A stretch of 6,505 nt of DNA, from NCBI GenBank assembly GCA_021286885.1, contig JAJTBM010000173.1, positions 1-6,505 on the forward strand. Reading direction: 5' to 3'. The notes under the pieces were generated by a model. The model saw only the letters and a program-made list of their open reading frames with translations. It did no database searches and had not been told where the DNA came from. Below, piece after piece: positions 1-6,084 of this stretch. Every line of letters begins with the position of its first letter. The stretch's first letter is position 1. The stretch comes from Rhodocyclales bacterium (GTDB taxonomy: Bacteria > Pseudomonadota > Gammaproteobacteria > Burkholderiales > Rhodocyclaceae). The position numbers and the translations under genes were made by a program.

Positions 1-1414
1 GGGTGATGTCATCGAACACCACCACCATCCCGCCCCCGGTGCTGTCGGGCAGGCGGGTACCGTGCAGCAGCAGGGTCTGGGCGTGGCCGTCGGCAAAGGT
101 GAGTTCGATCTGGGTGTGCCAGTCTGGTTCGGGGTTGTCGAAGCCGGCCAGCACCGCGTTGCGAAAGTCCGGGTGGGTGTTCCAATCCTGGATGCGCAGC
201 CGCTCGTAGCCTTCCAGCTTGTCGTTGAGGATGGTCATGGCGCCGTGGTTGGCGGCGCGCAGCAGCCCATCTGGCGAAAAGGCCAGCACCCCGGCAGAAA
301 GGTTGGCGAGCACGCCTTCCAGATAGGCCCGATTGCGCTCGACCGCTGCCCGGTTTTTGTCGGCCTGGGCGCGGGCGTCTTCAAGCTGGCGGGTCATCCG
401 GTTGAAGGACTGGGTCAGGATGCCCAGTTCGTCCCGGGCGGGCAGGGCCTGGCGCGGGCTGAAGTCGCCGGCGGCCACCGCCTGGGTGCCTTCGGCCAGG
501 ATGTAGAGGGGCGCGGCCAGGCGCCGGGTCAGTACAAAGGCAATCGCCACCGCTGCAAACAGGGCCAGCAGCAGGGTGAGGGTGAGGGTTAGGGTGTAGA
601 TCCGCTTGAGGCCGTTGCGGGCCACCGAAAGCTCCTGGTAATCCCGGTGCACGGCCTCCACGCTTTCGGCGTGGGTGATGAAGCTGTGGGGCACTTCCTG
701 GGTAAGCTGGAGCAGGGGCGGGTCGGTCAGGCTGCGCGAAGGAATGGGCAGGATCACCCGCAGCACCAGCCCGTCGCCCTTGGCTTCGACGGCCTTGTAG
801 CCCCGGCTCTGGCGGGCCTGGCGCAGCTGGCCCGGGGTGGGTTGCTCGGGCATCAGCACGTCCAGCTGGGTGTCGGCAGTGGCCAGCATCTGGCCGTTGG
901 CCGAAAACACGGTGGCGGATTCAACGCCGCTCTGCTCGCGCAGCTGGTTGAGCAGGGGGCTGCGAATCTGGGTTTCGTTTTCCAGATCCAGCACCATGCG
1001 CTGGGCCTTGTCGTTGAGCTGGCCGAGCAAAATATCCAGGGTGGCGCGGCCCAGTTGCAGGCCGCTTTCCAGGGCCGCATCCACCCGCACATTGAACCAG
1101 GATTCGATGCTTTTGACCGCGAACTGGAGCGACACCCCGTACACCAGGGCGCCGGGCACCACGGCCATGGCGGCAAAGGTGGCCATCAGCCGCAGCTTGA
1201 GCCGGGAGCCGAAGATCCCGGCCCGGTGCTCGCGCCACAGGCTGCGCAGCTGCACCCCCACCAGGCTGGCGAGGCCCAGCGCAATGGCACCGTTGAGGGC
1301 CAGCAGCAGGGTGTAGTTGCGTGCAAACAGGGGCGTGTTGGCGCTCGCGGTGGCGAGCAGGAACAGCAGGATGCCGGCCATGGCGGCAGCAACCACGAGG
1401 GCGGTCGGTCTCAT
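1..1414 (-). CDS. ntrY: NtrY-type membrane sensor histidine kinase, 5' part (runs off left edge)
   Basis: This is the sensor kinase of the NtrY/NtrX two-component system, which in proteobacteria links nitrogen or redox status to transcription through autophosphorylation and transfer to NtrX. The frame stays open from ATG 1414 to the left edge, giving 471 visible residues. Hydrophobic segments lie at about residues 4-23, 30-52 and 73-95, followed by a periplasmic region to about 270 and a fourth membrane helix at about 272-295 (rich in alternating Leu/Thr). A HAMP linker follows at about 296-350 and a PAS domain from about 358 (NRAYLEGVLANLSAGVLAF) to the edge, ending in the typical VVVFDDIT strand. 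The His-containing DHp and ATPase domains are outside the window. The start is supported by a purine-rich ribosome binding site (GGGAAGGGAG) and by the ATGA overlap with the DUF4390 stop. Three N-terminal helices, a large periplasmic region, HAMP and PAS are the NtrY layout. The assignment rests on architecture plus gene order, since the kinase core is not visible. Confidence 0.88.
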   Translation of the reverse strand, partial: MRPTALVVAAAMAGILLFLLATASANTPLFARNYTLLLALNGAIALGLASLVGVQLRSLWREHRAGIFGSRLKLRLMATFAAMAVVPGALVYGVSLQFAVKSIESWFNVRVDAALESGLQLGRATLDILLGQLNDKAQRMVLDLENETQIRSPLLNQLREQSGVESATVFSANGQMLATADTQLDVLMPEQPTPGQLRQARQSRGYKAVEAKGDGLVLRVILPIPSRSLTDPPLLQLTQEVPHSFITHAESVEAVHRDYQELSVARNGLKRIYTLTLTLTLLLALFAAVAIAFVLTRRLAAPLYILAEGTQAVAAGDFSPRQALPARDELGILTQSFNRMTRQLEDARAQADKNRAAVERNRAYLEGVLANLSAGVLAFSPDGLLRAANHGAMTILNDKLEGYERLRIQDWNTHPDFRNAVLAGFDNPEPDWHTQIELTFADGHAQTLLLHGTRLPDSTGGGMVVVFDDIT

Positions 1415-2031
1415 TTGCTCCCTTCCCGGCCCGGGGTATACACCCAGCGATGCCATTCGGTGGCGAGGGTCCAGTCCTTGCGACCAATGGCGCCCACCTG
1501 GATGGGCTTGGGCAGTTCGCCCCCATCCAGCCGGAAGCGCAGGGCGGCACTGTAGCTGCGCCCGGGTTTGAGGGCGGCCTTGTCGGCGATGCCCCAGTTG
1601 CGGATGCGCAGCATGGTGCGCATCGCGTCATCCAGGCTGCTGAAGTTCTGGTGCAGGGCGCCGGTGGTGAGCCGGTACTGGCGGGTGAGGGACTGGTAGG
1701 AGAGCCGGTAGGTGAGGGTCTTGCTGGCCACCTCTTCGTCCAGCCAGTACCAGCGGCCCGCCGTGAGTTCGAATTCCACGATGAAGTAGAGCGACACCCC
1801 CCGGGTCACCACGTCGGCCAGCAGGGGGCTCAGCTCGGCGTTGATGTCGGCGTTGAGCACGTACAGTTCATCGGTGGGCGTCAGACTAGCCGTGCGGATT
1901 TCGGCATCCGCCGCCCAGGCCGGCGCCTGAAGGCCCAGCAGGCACGCGCCGGCCACCAGGGCCGAGCCCTGGCGCAGGAAGCGGCGGCGCTCAGGCCTGC
2001 TTTTCGACGAGGGCGTAGAAAAATCCGTCAT
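1411..2031 (-). CDS. DUF4390 exported protein
   Basis: A 206-residue protein of the DUF4390 family, whose molecular function is unknown. Family members are regularly encoded between rsmB and ntrY in betaproteobacteria, so a periplasmic or envelope role tied to the NtrY sensor is a reasonable inference. The N-terminus is an export signal: basic stretch RPERRRFLRQ (residues 13-21), hydrophobic core at about 23-35, and probable cleavage after APAWA at residue 40. The mature part carries the family pattern: YFIVEFELTAGRWYWLDEE (82-100), a LSYQSLTRQYRL block (110-121), SSLDDA (131-136) and LPKPIQVGAI plus a WTLATEW stretch near the end (183-203). ATG 2031 was chosen because it places the signal peptide at the N-terminus. 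The open frame extends much further upstream (to 2730), but only as a shadow of rsmB. No good Shine-Dalgarno precedes it, and it overlaps the end of rsmB by 41 bp, suggesting coupled translation. Its stop shares ATGA with the ntrY start. Confidence 0.88.
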   Translation of the reverse strand: MTDFSTPSSKSRPERRRFLRQGSALVAGACLLGLQAPAWAADAEIRTASLTPTDELYVLNADINAELSPLLADVVTRGVSLYFIVEFELTAGRWYWLDEEVASKTLTYRLSYQSLTRQYRLTTGALHQNFSSLDDAMRTMLRIRNWGIADKAALKPGRSYSAALRFRLDGGELPKPIQVGAIGRKDWTLATEWHRWVYTPGREGSK

Positions 2032-3295
2032 GGTCGGCGCAGGGCAGGTACTGGCAATCGGTCTGACCATCAATCGGCAGGCGGCGGCAGTCCGGGTGGC
2101 GGTCTGCAAAGGCGGCGATCTGCGCATGGTTCTCTTCGGCAAACACCGAGCAGGTGACATAAAGCATTTTGCCACCCGGGGCGAGCACCTGCCACAGCTG
2201 GTCCAGGATCTCGGCCTGGAGGGCGGCAAACCGGCTGATGTCCTCGGAGCGGCGCAGCCACTTGATGTCCGGGTTGCGGCGCACCACCCCGGAGGCGGAG
2301 CAGGGCAGATCGGCCAGGATGCGGTCAAAGGCTTGGCCATCCCACCATTGTTCCACGTGGCGGCAATCCACCGCCTTGACCTGGGCGTCCAGCCCGAGGC
2401 GGTCCAGGTTTTCGCGGATGCGGCGTGCCCGGGCCGGGTCGGTATCGAGGGCGGTGAGCTGCACATCGGCCTGTTCGAGGATGTGGCAGGTCTTGCCCCC
2501 GGGGGCGGCGCAGGCATCCAGTACCCGTTGGCCGTCATGCACATCCAGGTAGCGGGCGGCCGCCTGGGCGCCGGCATCCTGCACGCTGTAGCAGCCTTCG
2601 CTAAAACCCGGCAGGCGCTGAACCGGGACGGGGCGTTCCAGCACCAGGGCACCGTTGGCCAGTTCCCGGGTGGGGTGGCCGGCGGCGGCGAGCATCTCTT
2701 GCACCTCGTCGATGTCGGAGCGCAGCGCATTTACCCGCAGGGCCATGGGCGGGTGGCTGTTGCCGGCCCGCAGGATGTCGCGCCAGTCGTCCGGGTATTG
2801 CTGGCGCAGGCGGCGGATCCACCAGGCCGGGTGGCGATGCTCGGCCATCATGTCTTGATTGGCGGCGGCGCGCAGGCTGTCCGTCTGGCGCAGGGCATTG
2901 CGCAGTACCCCGTTCACCACGCCCTTGAAGTTGCCCTTGAGCAGATGGGCGGCGGCGTTCACCGCCTGGTCCACCACGGTGTGGGCTTGTTCGGGGCGTA
3001 CTTCAAGCCGGTGCAGGGCCACCCGCAGCAAAGACTGGATGGGTTCGGGCAGGGGCTTGTGGAGCAGCTTGCTGAGGATGAAATCCTGCCGCCCGCAGTC
3101 CCGCAGGGTGCTGTAGGTCAGATCCAGCACGGCGCCCCGGGTGCCGGGGCTGAGCTGGGGCTGGCTGGCGCCCAGGGCGGCCAGGGCATCGGTGAGGGTG
3201 CTGCCTTCGACCACCTGGGCGATCAGTTCGGCGGAAATCTTGAGGGCGTTGCCCAGGCTGTCTTCGGGCAGGGGCGGCAGGGTGTGGTGCATCAT
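1991..3295 (-). CDS. rsmB: 16S rRNA (cytosine-967-C5)-methyltransferase RsmB
   Basis: RsmB (Sun/Fmu) methylates C5 of cytosine 967 in 16S rRNA using SAM, during assembly of the 30S subunit. The 434-residue product is close to the E. coli enzyme's length. An N-terminal NusB-like RNA-binding domain occupies about residues 14-145 (GTRGAVLDLTYSTLR at 51-65, HTVVDQAVNAA at 105-115, VVNGVLRNALR at 126-136). The Rossmann methyltransferase domain has the SAM loop DACAAPGGKT (260-269), the acidic strand ALDTDPAR (282-289), motif IV DLPCSASGV (329-337, Cys332) and motif VI YVTCSVFAEEN (379-389, Cys382). Both cysteines of the m5C mechanism are therefore present, with Cys382 the expected nucleophile and Cys332 releasing the product. 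Two adjacent ATG codons (3295 and 3292) are possible starts, 4 bp after the preceding gene's stop. A further upstream in-frame ATG at 3403 would add 36 residues of low-complexity sequence inside the neighbouring gene and is not credible. The gene ends inside the start of the DUF4390 gene. Confidence 0.96.
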   Translation of the reverse strand: MMHHTLPPLPEDSLGNALKISAELIAQVVEGSTLTDALAALGASQPQLSPGTRGAVLDLTYSTLRDCGRQDFILSKLLHKPLPEPIQSLLRVALHRLEVRPEQAHTVVDQAVNAAAHLLKGNFKGVVNGVLRNALRQTDSLRAAANQDMMAEHRHPAWWIRRLRQQYPDDWRDILRAGNSHPPMALRVNALRSDIDEVQEMLAAAGHPTRELANGALVLERPVPVQRLPGFSEGCYSVQDAGAQAAARYLDVHDGQRVLDACAAPGGKTCHILEQADVQLTALDTDPARARRIRENLDRLGLDAQVKAVDCRHVEQWWDGQAFDRILADLPCSASGVVRRNPDIKWLRRSEDISRFAALQAEILDQLWQVLAPGGKMLYVTCSVFAEENHAQIAAFADRHPDCRRLPIDGQTDCQYLPCADHDGFFYALVEKQA

Positions 3296-3299
3296 CGGT

Positions 3300-4256
3300 T
3301 CAGAGTGGGGCGTACGGCGTAAGGTGTTGGAGGACGTAAGGGGGCAGGGCCCGGGCCGCCTGGTGCACGGCGGGGCTGTAGTAGCGCAGCGCGTGGGGAG
3401 CATCCAGGCCTTGGGCCAGGCGTTGGCCCAGTTGGTTCAGTGGGTTCAGATCTGGCTGGGGGCGTGCCGGGCCGGCGCTGGCCAGCAGCCAGGGGCCTCC
3501 GTACAAGGGCAGGCTGATGAGGGCCGGGCGGCAATCGGGAAAGACCTGGTTCAGGGCGCGCCAGGTGGCAGCGATCTGGGGGCCGTGGAAAAAGGGCGAG
3601 CCGAGTTGCACATGCAGGCAGCCTTGGGGCGCCAGGTGCGCGGCGCAGGCCCGGAAGAAATCTTCGGTGTGCAGATGGGCGCAGGCGGGGTTGTCCACCG
3701 CGCACAGGTCGAACAGGATCAGATCAAACACTGCGGCTGTCGGAGGCTCGGACGTGAGGGCCGCCAGGGTGCGGGCGGCGTCGCCGTAGCGGAGTTCGAC
3801 CCGGGGATCGTCGAAAGCGCCGTCCGGCAGGTGGGGCAGATGCTGGCGGACGTGGGCCACCACGGCAGGATCAAGTTCGGCGATCAGGATGTGTTCGATG
3901 CTTCGGTGGCGCAGCAACTCCCGGGCCGAGCCTCCGTCGCCACCTCCCAGGATCAGAGCCCGGCGCGGGGAGGGGTGTTCCAGGGCCGGGATGTGGGCCA
4001 GGGTTTCGTGGATCACGAAGGCATCCAGCGTGCTGGCCATCAAATCCCCATCCAGCCGGTAATAGTCGCCCAAGCTGGGGCTGTGGCCGCTGCGGATTTC
4101 CTGGTAGGCGCTGCGCTCGCAACGCTCCGGCTGGTCCGGGCAGATGCTCAGGGCCAGATCGGCACTCAGGGGGGCCAGCAGGGCGGGAGGATGTTTCACG
4201 TGGAACACAAGGATGGGCTGCAGGCGGTGGGCGGATGTTTCACGTGAAACATTCAC
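3300..4256 (-). CDS. Divergent spermidine synthase-family (polyamine aminopropyltransferase-like) protein
   Basis: This protein belongs to the spermidine/spermine synthase fold, in which decarboxylated SAM donates an aminopropyl group to putrescine or a relative. Up to 318 residues are read from GTG 4256. Family landmarks are SAYQEI (49-54), YYRLDGDL (65-72), DAFVIHETLAHIPAL (78-92), the nucleotide loop LILGGGDGG (101-109), AELDPAVV (126-133), FDDPRVELRYGDA (148-160) and the C-terminal RYYSPAVHQAARALPPYV (291-308), which parallels the E. coli SpeE tail. Two polyamine-pocket features look altered. The usual DEFxYxE motif reads DAFVIHE, so the tyrosine is Ile82. The usual D(S/C)TDP active-site motif reads DLCAVDNP (183-190), with extra residues between the two aspartates. 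No speD gene is visible nearby. Substrate is therefore uncertain, and a non-polyamine role is possible. The start is uncertain: the first 22 codons contain both parS sites, no ribosome binding site is evident, and GTG 4208 or 4199 would give an N-terminus closer in length to SpeE. The gene begins 18 bp after tam and ends 4 bp before rsmB. Confidence 0.82.
   Translation of the reverse strand: MNVSRETSAHRLQPILVFHVKHPPALLAPLSADLALSICPDQPERCERSAYQEIRSGHSPSLGDYYRLDGDLMASTLDAFVIHETLAHIPALEHPSPRRALILGGGDGGSARELLRHRSIEHILIAELDPAVVAHVRQHLPHLPDGAFDDPRVELRYGDAARTLAALTSEPPTAAVFDLILFDLCAVDNPACAHLHTEDFFRACAAHLAPQGCLHVQLGSPFFHGPQIAATWRALNQVFPDCRPALISLPLYGGPWLLASAGPARPQPDLNPLNQLGQRLAQGLDAPHALRYYSPAVHQAARALPPYVLQHLTPYAPL
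4192..4207. other. parS site, ParB-binding centromere (one base off perfect palindrome)
   Basis: The 16-mer TGTTTCACGTGGAACA fits the bacterial parS pattern TGTTYCACGTGRAACA at every position. ParB (Spo0J/Noc-related) binds this element, spreads along DNA and, with ParA and SMC, segregates the replication origins. It lies within the annotated N-terminal codons of the aminopropyltransferase-like gene, where it encodes a VFHVKH peptide, and 44 bp (start to start) from a perfect parS copy. Two close matches to so long a pattern are very unlikely by chance. Function as ParB sites is inferred from sequence. Confidence 0.9.
4236..4251. other. parS site, ParB-binding centromere (perfect palindrome)
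   Basis: The 16-mer TGTTTCACGTGAAACA is the perfect palindromic form of parS, the most conserved DNA element of bacterial chromosome partition. It lies immediately downstream (in the minus-strand sense) of the tam stop codon, at the junction with the aminopropyltransferase-like gene. Only four bases separate it from that gene's upstream GTG start, and it is read there as the peptide NVSRET. Because parS clusters usually flank oriC, it also gives a hint about chromosomal position. Confidence 0.95.
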
Positions 4257-4274
4257 CGACGGCGGAGCGGGGCC

Positions 4275-5060
4275 TTAGCGCTGGGCGATCAGGAAGACCC
4301 GACGGAAGGGAAAGAGGCAGCAGTTCTGGCCGTGGCCGTCCGGGCGCTGTGGGTAGGCGGCGTCCAGGCGTGGGGCGAGGGCTGCGCAGAAGGCGGCTTT
4401 GCCGGCTTCATCCTGGGTCGCCAGATAGGGGAGCAGGGTGGTGCCGCGCAGCCAGTCCAGCACCGGCTGTTCTCCGCTGAGGGTCTGCCAGTAGATGGTT
4501 TCCCACAGCTGGAGCCGGCGCGCATGGGGGGCCAGGATGCGGTGGTAGTCGGCCATGGGCAGAATCGCGCCCATCCGGGCCTGGCCCATGCGCGCAGCCC
4601 AGGGGGCTTCGGCGGCCAGTTCGCGGATCAGCCGATGGGAGGGGGCGTCGAAGTTGCCCGGCATCTGCACCGCCAGGGTACCGCCCGGGGCCAGTTGGGC
4701 GAGGAGGCGCGGGAAGAGTTCGGCGTGGTCGTCCACCCAGTGCAGGGCTGCGTTGGAGAAGATCAGGTCGGGGCGTTCGTCGGGGGCCGGGGCCCAGCGG
4801 GCGATGTCGGCCTGGAGCCAGAGTTTGTCCGGGTGCTGGCTCTGGGCCCGGGCGAGCATGGCGGCGGAGCTGTCGATGCCGCATATCTGGGCCTCGGGCC
4901 AGCGCTGGGCCAGTAGACCCGTCAGGTTGCCCGGGCCGCAGCCCAGATCCACCACCTGGCGGCAGGGGGTGGGCCCATCGGGGATGTGGCGCAGCAGGTC
5001 CAGGGCCGGGCGTTGGCGCTCATCGGCAAACTGCAGGTAACGGTCGGGTTCCCAGGCCAT
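4275..5060 (-). CDS. tam: Trans-aconitate 2-methyltransferase
   Basis: Tam transfers a methyl group from SAM to trans-aconitate, a spontaneous isomer of the citric-acid-cycle intermediate cis-aconitate that inhibits aconitase. It is cytosolic. The 261-residue product compares with 252 in E. coli and resembles it along its whole length as I recall it: N-terminal WEPDRYLQFADERQRPALDLL (3-23), SAM motif I VVDLGCGPGN (36-45), GIDSSAAML (61-69) with the ribose-binding acid, QADI (83-86), DLIFSNAALHWVDDHAELFPRLL (98-120), APGGTLAVQMPGNF (124-137), and the C-terminal FPFRRVFLIAQR stretch (250-261). The ATG at 5060 is supported by an AAAGGATG ribosome binding site about 5 bases upstream and by a nearby promoter box. 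It is the first gene of the apparent five-gene unit, and its TAA stop precedes the first parS. Other small-molecule methyltransferases share the fold, but the conserved N- and C-termini favour Tam. Confidence 0.92.
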   Translation of the reverse strand: MAWEPDRYLQFADERQRPALDLLRHIPDGPTPCRQVVDLGCGPGNLTGLLAQRWPEAQICGIDSSAAMLARAQSQHPDKLWLQADIARWAPAPDERPDLIFSNAALHWVDDHAELFPRLLAQLAPGGTLAVQMPGNFDAPSHRLIRELAAEAPWAARMGQARMGAILPMADYHRILAPHARRLQLWETIYWQTLSGEQPVLDWLRGTTLLPYLATQDEAGKAAFCAALAPRLDAAYPQRPDGHGQNCCLFPFRRVFLIAQR

Positions 5061-5087
5061 GCTTCATCCTTTCGCTGTGGGGGATTG

Positions 5088-5093
5088 ATTATA
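5088..5093 (-). promoter_or_regulatory. Probable sigma70 -10 box for the tam-to-ntrY unit
   Basis: On the minus strand the hexamer is TATAAT, an exact -10 consensus, in otherwise GC-rich DNA and 27 bases before the tam ATG. This leaves a short leader of about 20 bases holding the AAAGGATG ribosome binding site. No good TTGACA-like -35 is visible 16-18 bases upstream (the sequence there is CCGGGC-like), so an activator or an otherwise weak promoter is possible. It sits between the terminator of the upstream gene and tam, where a promoter is expected. Confidence 0.5.
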
Positions 5094-5120
5094 GCGGCTG
5101 CCCGCCGCCAGCCCGGGGCG

Positions 5121-5144
5121 AAAAAAAGCCGGCGCGGAGCCGGC
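5121..5144 (-). terminator. Rho-independent terminator of the DUF2189 gene
   Basis: Read on the minus strand, a GCCGGC stem (5139-5144) is followed by a 5-base loop, the matching GCCGGC (5128-5133) and a run of seven T (5121-5127). This is a compact, very GC-rich intrinsic terminator about 60 bases after the DUF2189 stop codon. It separates that gene from the tam promoter, so the two are independent units. Confidence 0.9.
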
Positions 5145-5202
5145 GAGGGAGGAGGAGGGGGGCGAGGCCTTGGGCGGCCTTGGGTGGGCGGTGATCGGGT
5201 CT

Positions 5203-5979
5203 CTATTTCACCAGGTCTTCGTAAGCGCGCCAGCTGGCGTGGCCCAGTAGCGGAAAGATCAGCACCATGCCCACCATGTGGGTGGCAAAGCCGATGCTGG
5301 TCAGAACAACAATCAGGGCGGCCCACAGCAGCATGCAGCGCAGATTGCCCAGCACCGCCTGCACGCTGGTCACCATGGCGGTGAAGACATCCACCCGCCG
5401 CTCCATCAGCATCGGGATCGATACCGCCGAGATGCAGAACACGCTCCAGGCCAGCACGCTGCCCAAGCCCAGATAGGCGAGGGTGAAGGCGCGGGCGTCC
5501 GGGTTGGTGATGAATTCCTGGGTTAGCAGCCCAAACGGAATGCTGCCGCCGCCCTTGTAGAGCAGCGCAAACAAAATGGCGGAGATGCGTTCCCAGATGA
5601 ACAGGCCCATCATCAGCATGAGGCCGAAGTAGAGCAGGTCTTCGGTATGGCGCAGGAGTCCCCCCAGGGACTGATGGAACGTAACCTTGTGCCCCATGTT
5701 GGCCCGGCGCGAGATTTCGTATACGCCGCAGGCACCGATGGGGCCCACCAGGAAGAAGCCTGAAAGCACCACGCCCAGCCAGTGGGGCTGTTCTGCGGCG
5801 GCCTCGATCAACATCAAGCCACCACCGGCAGCAACAACGCCGTAGGGTAGGCTGGCGCAGGGGTTTTCAAGCATGTCGTCCCATCCTTGCCGCAGCCAGG
5901 TGAAGGGCTGGGTGGCGGGCATGGGGCGTACACCGGGTAGGTGAAAGTGTTCTTCCAGCATGGGTGAGGGTGAGTCCAT
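5203..5979 (-). CDS. DUF2189 multi-pass inner-membrane protein
   Basis: A 258-residue integral membrane protein of the DUF2189 family, of unknown function; some family members are encoded beside respiratory oxidase genes, but no such neighbour is seen here. A soluble N-terminal stretch of about 25 residues leads to FTWLRQGWDDMLENPCASLPYG (26-47), the family's amphipathic entry segment. Hydrophobic helices follow at about 42-62, 66-88, 113-141, 164-191 and a long region 209-245 that probably holds two helices. The C-terminus GHASWRAYEDLVK (246-258) is the family's characteristic ending. ATG 5979 is preferred because GGAG lies 7 bases upstream. ATG 5961 (Met7) and 5922 (Met20) are weaker alternatives. 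It is transcribed alone: a terminator follows at 5121-5144 and a divergent intergenic region lies upstream. Function cannot be assigned from sequence. Confidence 0.87.
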   Translation of the reverse strand: MDSPSPMLEEHFHLPGVRPMPATQPFTWLRQGWDDMLENPCASLPYGVVAAGGGLMLIEAAAEQPHWLGVVLSGFFLVGPIGACGVYEISRRANMGHKVTFHQSLGGLLRHTEDLLYFGLMLMMGLFIWERISAILFALLYKGGGSIPFGLLTQEFITNPDARAFTLAYLGLGSVLAWSVFCISAVSIPMLMERRVDVFTAMVTSVQAVLGNLRCMLLWAALIVVLTSIGFATHMVGMVLIFPLLGHASWRAYEDLVK

Positions 5980-6084
5980 GGCTAGTCTCCGGGGGGTTTT
6001 ACAAGCTTAGGACACGGTGCGCAGGCGCCCGTTCTGGTTTTCCCCAGGGGATGTCGAACCCGGGTTCTAGGCTGCAACGGCACA

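Noticed and set aside
647..2157. Overlapping plus-strand open frames opposite ntrY and DUF4390
   Set aside because: They are antisense to well-supported genes, rich in Gly, Gln and His, without domains or ribosome binding sites.
1411..2730. Long minus-strand open frame of 439 codons covering DUF4390 and the rsmB C-terminal half
   Set aside because: Only the last 206 codons look like a protein family; the upstream part is an Arg/Pro/Ala-rich shadow of rsmB in another frame.
2030..3322. 430-codon plus-strand open frame opposite rsmB
   Set aside because: It is antisense to a clear rsmB with all catalytic motifs. Composition is Gly/Gln/Val/His-rich shadow sequence typical of high-GC DNA and no domain is recognisable.
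3296..3403. N-terminal extension of RsmB to ATG 3403
   Set aside because: The extra 36 residues are Thr/Pro/Arg/Cys-rich, lie wholly inside the upstream gene and are not part of the RsmB family; ATG 3295 gives a normal length.
3141..4247. 368-codon plus-strand open frame opposite the aminopropyltransferase-like gene
   Set aside because: It is a shadow of a gene with clear family motifs; low-complexity composition.
6035..6075. T-arm-like GGGTTCGACATCC on the minus strand, suggesting a tRNA or tmRNA end
   Set aside because: The putative T-stem pairs at only three of five positions and no acceptor, anticodon or D arm can be built around it.
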